NCBI GenBank assembly: GCA_002917075.1 | Contig: NTMA01000034.1 | Coordinates: 248,001-312,000 of the forward strand | Source of the DNA: Hawksworthiomyces lignivorus | Taxonomy: Eukaryota > Ascomycota > Sordariomycetes > Ophiostomatales > Ophiostomataceae | DNA length: 64,000 nt | Direction of reading: 5' to 3' | In this document: one piece after another, positions 60,253 to 64,000 of the stretch | How positions within the stretch are numbered: the first letter of the stretch is position 1 | Layout: every line of letters starts with the position of its first letter | Translations under genes and position numbers: made by a program | Notes under the pieces: model-generated | Databases searched by the model: none | Told to the model about the DNA's origin: nothing | The model's input: only the letters and a program-made list of their open reading frames with translations

Positions 60253-61918
60253 ATGGAGGCAAAGTTACAGGGGGCTATATTATTCAAATCTAAAAATCCC
60301 GATTGGTCCAATGCGGCCATTGTACGGGAATTCAAGATTTCGTGCATTCAGTTGATCAGACGACTTTAAGGCATTCGACCTAGAAAAGGACGACAACGTA
60401 CTCACCGTAGACTTACAAACCTAGAGGAGACGGCTTTATGTCGATATATCGACCGTTTAGAAAAGGCCAATCTTGCAGTCCGTCGCGAATTTGTTACTGA
60501 CGTTACAAATACTATTATTTTGGAGCGGTCTGGTGCTTCACAATATCAGTCTATTGGTCCTCATTGGACTTCTCGTTTTCTACGTCGCCACAAATACAGT
60601 ATTATACGACAACAAACTTTTGATGTAATACGACAGACACAAGAGGATATCCCTCGTACGAAAGAATTTTATGAGCTTTTACGAAAGGTTCTAGAGAGTG
60701 AGGGTATTTATCCACATAATATTTGGAACATAGATGAAACTGACTTTCAGATAAGAGAAGGGAAAAACCAATTGGTTGTCACAAGAAGAAAAAGATCACA
60801 GTATCTTGAGATGGTAAAGAACAGAGAGTCTGTAATAGTTATTAAAGCTATTTCGACAACTGACCAATGTCTCCCTACTTTTTTGATTTTAAGCGGAAGA
60901 CGACATATAAGTCGTTGGTATACTATACCGTCTTTTAATAAAGGAACAATTATATTAATAATTAATATAGGTTATACTAACGATTAAGTTAGTTTTTTAT
61001 AATTATAGTACTTTGAAAAACATACTATAAAAGGTATACATAGTTATAAAAGACTTTTGATTCTTGATGATTATGATTTACATCATACACGAGAGTTTAT
61101 TGAATATTATATAATTATTATATTATCTCTTTTGGACTTCTTCTATATCTTATATATTTTTTTCAACTATTTGATATAGTTATTTTTCAACCATTAAAAC
61201 ATTACCATATAAAAATATTTAATATCTTTATACGAAATAGCTTAATTGATTTTACGAAGTTGGACTTTTTAAATATAATTAAGGATATACGACAAAAAAT
61301 ATTAAAAGAAAAACCAATCATTCATACTTTCGAAAAGACCGGTATTTGGTCATTTAATCCTACTTTAGTTATTACTCTTATAAAGTCTCGAGTAGTTAGT
61401 CACACATCTTCACCTCCTCCTTTATCAAATAATCTTCAGTCTTCACCATTTGACACTCCTCTTATTTTACGTCAGATTAATAAAGTAGTATATCAATTTA
61501 AAAACGTACTTGAAGATAAAGAAGATATACCGTCAAAAACAGCCCAAAACCTAGCTCGATTTATTAAAGGTTCACTTATATTGGCTACTGAATTGGTTCA
61601 AACCAAAAGAGATTTAAGTCGTACACAATTGGCAGAAAAAACAGACCACAAGCCAGAGCTAGAGCAAATGCTCCTCTACAGTCAGGTGGCACTTTCGACG
61701 TAGAGACTACTCGAAATATGGTGATTCAAAAACAAGAGGATGAAGTGAAAGAAACAAGGCGAATCGTCGAAAAGACGGAATCAAAGCTACGAAACCAGAC
61801 GAAACGCTACTATTCAGAAGCAGCCAAAAAAGCTAGGGCATGGAGGAACACCAAGATACTCAAGCCATTAGAGGTCTATGAAGCTGGAAGGCCTGTACGT
61901 TATCTGCTTCGTGGTTGA
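60253..61918 (+). pseudogene. Broken transposase of the Fot1/pogo type
   Basis: ATG 60253 opens MEAKLQGAILFKSKNPDWS, a CENP-B-type N-terminus. TAA at 60367 interrupts it. The same frame continues with TNLEETALCRYIDRLEKANL, GPHWTSRFLRRH, NIWNIDETDFQI (first Asp of the DDE triad) and STTDQCLPTFLILSGRRHISRWY, and stops at 60985. The second Asp region LLILDDYDLHHTREF (about 61055-61100) is in a mutated, very AT-rich stretch. The C-terminus resumes from 61260 (EKTGIWSFNP, as in other pogo transposases), with one more shift near 61700 and the end at 61916. No active protein can be made. Confidence 0.85.
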
Positions 61919-62040
61919 AATGTGGTGATTGTGGTGATAGCAAAAAAGTGTTCATTAGAGTGTTGTGTTCAATAGAGTGATCAGCACCACCTTAGGTGGT
62001 GCGCGCGAACGTAATCCAAATGAGTGGGGCGTGGCACGAG
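61915..62040 (-). repeat. Right terminal inverted repeat (126 bases)
   Basis: Reverse complement of 60083-60208 without mismatch. The 3' end of the transposase frame reaches into its first few bases. Confidence 0.9.
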
Positions 62041-62421
62041 TAGTACTCCGTACTGTAGTTCTTCATGTCTAGGTCATACGATTTCGGGATGGTGCATTTT
62101 CATTCGGTTGAAAAAAAGACAGCAATACCATTCTTCGCCACTGACAGAAAAAGTGTAACGGAAGAAGCAATAGGCAAAGAGGTCAAATGCAGACGAAATT
62201 TTTTTTTTTTTGAAGCGTGCTCGGGAGCAAGAGGAATAATAGACTGTAAACCACGAGATTATGAGTGGCCGATGCCTTGGCAGCTCGGCCTCCTGCTCTG
62301 CCCGATCAAGAGGTGGCTGCTTGACTTGCAAGTATGAGTCCCATCCACCGCGTTGATATCATCTTTCAAGGTATATCTCTTAGGCATATGACTGCTTGGC
62401 CTGTATTGTTTCTGTGACCAA

Positions 62422-64000
62422 TGGCGAGAAGAAAGTCTAAAGCAAACCGAAGATAGCAGCGGATATTACAAATGCTCACATTCACATCATAGGCGTCGGA
62501 AAGTCAAGTGTGACGAGCAGCGGCCACGATGTTCACACTGTGAGCGTCTAAATATGGAATGCAAATGGCGCTTGCCAATGGGTAGTCTCAGAAGTAGTAG
62601 AAACAGTAGCGGGACGCAGAGACAACTGCGATTACCCGTGGTTACGCCATTAGCATCAAAGTAATTGAGCGTAGCAATGATGACGAAATGTAATTTTGAT
62701 GCCAGGGGTAATAAAAACATGAGTGAATCGCCGACTCACAAGATTAGAGACAGCACGCCAGAAGGGCCAACTGCAATGTTCCAGTCGTAAATGAGCACGG
62801 TGAACCAAATCTTCGACTTCGCAGGCTTCATGTGGGATAACGATGATGTTTGGCAGCAAGTTAGCTCGGATTCTGGGGCTGGAGTTGGGCTTAGTATTGA
62901 GAATGGGATTGCACTTCCTCCCAAGAGAGGATCTCCTGGCAAGCCACCAAAACCATTACGAAAATGCGCTGGCTGAGGTTGCAACTGCTTTAACGACAGC
63001 GGCAATGGTATCTGCCTCGCAAGAGATTGACAATAGTGGTGTTGTATCTAATGTTGACAACGGTGCGTCTACTACTACATCTACAACTACCAGTACTAGA
63101 TGCACAAACGTAACTCTCAGCAGTGATCAACTACACGCGTACAAGACCACGACAAGCTCATTAGACAATAACAACACAGATAAGAATGGTAAATTACATC
63201 GTTAATACAACCTGGTATGTACCTTGAAAATCTTTTAGTGGCTCCCTTCTCTTTGAGCTATGTTGATATCTTAGATGGACGGATTGAGGCGACACACTCA
63301 AACTCAAACAGAGCGCACAACTCTAAAATGGAGCGATAAAAGCTGCCTAAGTGTAATTAAAAGCAATTTATCCTATGACTTCGCTTACTCGACGCGAGAG
63401 CTGTATCCGCAGGTGAAGAGGGTCTCTTCTTATCCAAAGACGACGAAATCTTGTAGAGACGCAACTAGCTGGTACATTTAAGAGCGATCTAGATCATGTT
63501 GAATCTCGAATAGGCCACACTGGGGATATATGATATCAGGCGTGCAAGGAAAGCACATGCGCCAGAAGATGATGTAGAAGATGTCCACTTCCAGATTCTT
63601 TATCAACTAAAAATAGTCTTTTTCAGAAAGTTCAAAGCTTTATGGGTCATATATCTCGAATTGATCCGTGGCACCGATCAGGAGGCACTGTCGAAGATGA
63701 AATTGACATAATGAACATTGGAGCTTCCATAGTATTAGATTTAAGAGGACTCTGTGGAAATAGACCATCCTTGATGGATCATGCAGTCGCTAGTAAACTG
63801 ACGGCGGTCCATGTATCTACTCATCTCGCGTCCATCATGACTAGGTCATCTCGCACGTACTTGTCCAGCTATTACGCCAGCAAAGTCCACCTTCGTCACG
63901 TTGCTTACAAAACTCTACCCTAACACAGTAGACCATAGATGCCCTTTTCAACATCCAACACCTGGCGCGTCTACTTATGCAAGGGTTGGATCCAGAGGAT
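62422..64000 (+). pseudogene. Decayed Zn2Cys6 transcription factor, cut by the window end
   Basis: ATG 62422 opens MARRKSKANRR and meets TAG. From about 62492 a zinc-cluster half reads RRRKVKCDEQRPRCSHCERLNMECKWRLP, so four of the six cysteines remain and the first C-x2-C pair is missing. Later pieces in changing frames look like the regulatory domain: FQILYQLKIVFFRKFKALWVIYLELIRGTDQEAL (about 63570-63690), then a shift, then DEIDIMNIGASIVLDLRGL and SRTYLSSYYASKVHLRHVAYKTLP to TAA at 63921. Stops and frameshifts lie throughout. The last 80 bases continue the resemblance beyond the window. The transposon inserted 380 bases upstream. Confidence 0.75.

Larger units (their letters stand above)
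60081..62042. mobile_element. Tc1/pogo-like (Fot1-type) DNA transposon with TA duplication
   Basis: The element spans 60083-62040 (1,958 bases), flanked on each side by TA, the target duplication of the Tc1/mariner superfamily. It starts CTCGTGCCACGCCCCA and ends in the reverse complement. The terminal inverted repeats, 60083-60208 and 61915-62040, are identical over 126 bases. Each contains an inner palindrome, CACCACCTAAGGTGGTG. The body holds a CENP-B/pogo-type transposase that is broken. Confidence 0.93.

Noticed and set aside
1..64000. Secondary-metabolite gene cluster
   Set aside because: There is an MFS exporter, regulators and reductases, but no polyketide synthase, NRPS, terpene cyclase or prenyltransferase anywhere in the window.

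Overview
The window is nuclear DNA of a filamentous ascomycete (Pezizomycotina). The evidence is the gene structure: introns mostly of 44-100 bases with GTANGT donors and CTRAY branch points, plus typical fungal families (Zn2Cys6 regulators, Dal5-type permeases, DUF1996, Cwh43, GPR1/FUN34/YaaH). The recurrent TACTCCGTA motif and the proteins suggest a Sordariomycete, perhaps Hypocreales, but I cannot fix a genus. I rebuilt 18 complete spliced genes or gene models (one doubtful at its first intron), three pseudogenes and one DNA transposon. Every rebuilt coding sequence closes in frame to a stop. No rRNA, tRNA or CRISPR was seen.

Left part (1-19 kb): an ankyrin protein whose start codon is split by an intron, a conserved fungal protein, the GPI-lipid remodelling protein Cwh43, a 14-helix MFS drug-type exporter, a secreted DUF1996 protein, a glutathione-transferase-like protein and a ten-exon Mup1-type methionine permease whose first splice junction looks damaged. 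From 18.8 to 25.3 kb there is AT-rich DNA with one dead aminoglycoside-phosphotransferase-like kinase.

Middle part (25-43 kb): an AIF/AMID-like FAD oxidoreductase, two Dal5-type anion/allantoate-family permeases, an FMN-dependent NtaA/SnaA-type monooxygenase, two SDR-type reductases and a POT-family peptide transporter. This looks like a nutrient-scavenging neighbourhood for organic nitrogen or sulfur compounds; that role is inference.

Right part (45.9-57 kb): a candidate glycoside-use locus. In order it holds an oligosaccharide/lactose-type MFS permease, a degenerate alpha/beta hydrolase, a Zn2Cys6 regulator, a Gfo/Idh/MocA dehydrogenase and, divergent from it, a GH2 beta-mannosidase. A near-palindromic element, consensus CGATCASGTGATCG, lies upstream of the permease and of the hydrolase, and its 10-base CGATCACGTG part lies between the dehydrogenase and the mannosidase. 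I think this is the most interesting system here: uptake, hydrolysis, oxidation and a local regulator with a shared candidate operator.

Right end (58-64 kb): an acetate-transporter-family gene, then a Tc1/pogo-like transposon with identical 126-bp terminal inverted repeats and a TA duplication but a broken transposase, then a decayed Zn2Cys6 regulator that runs off the window.
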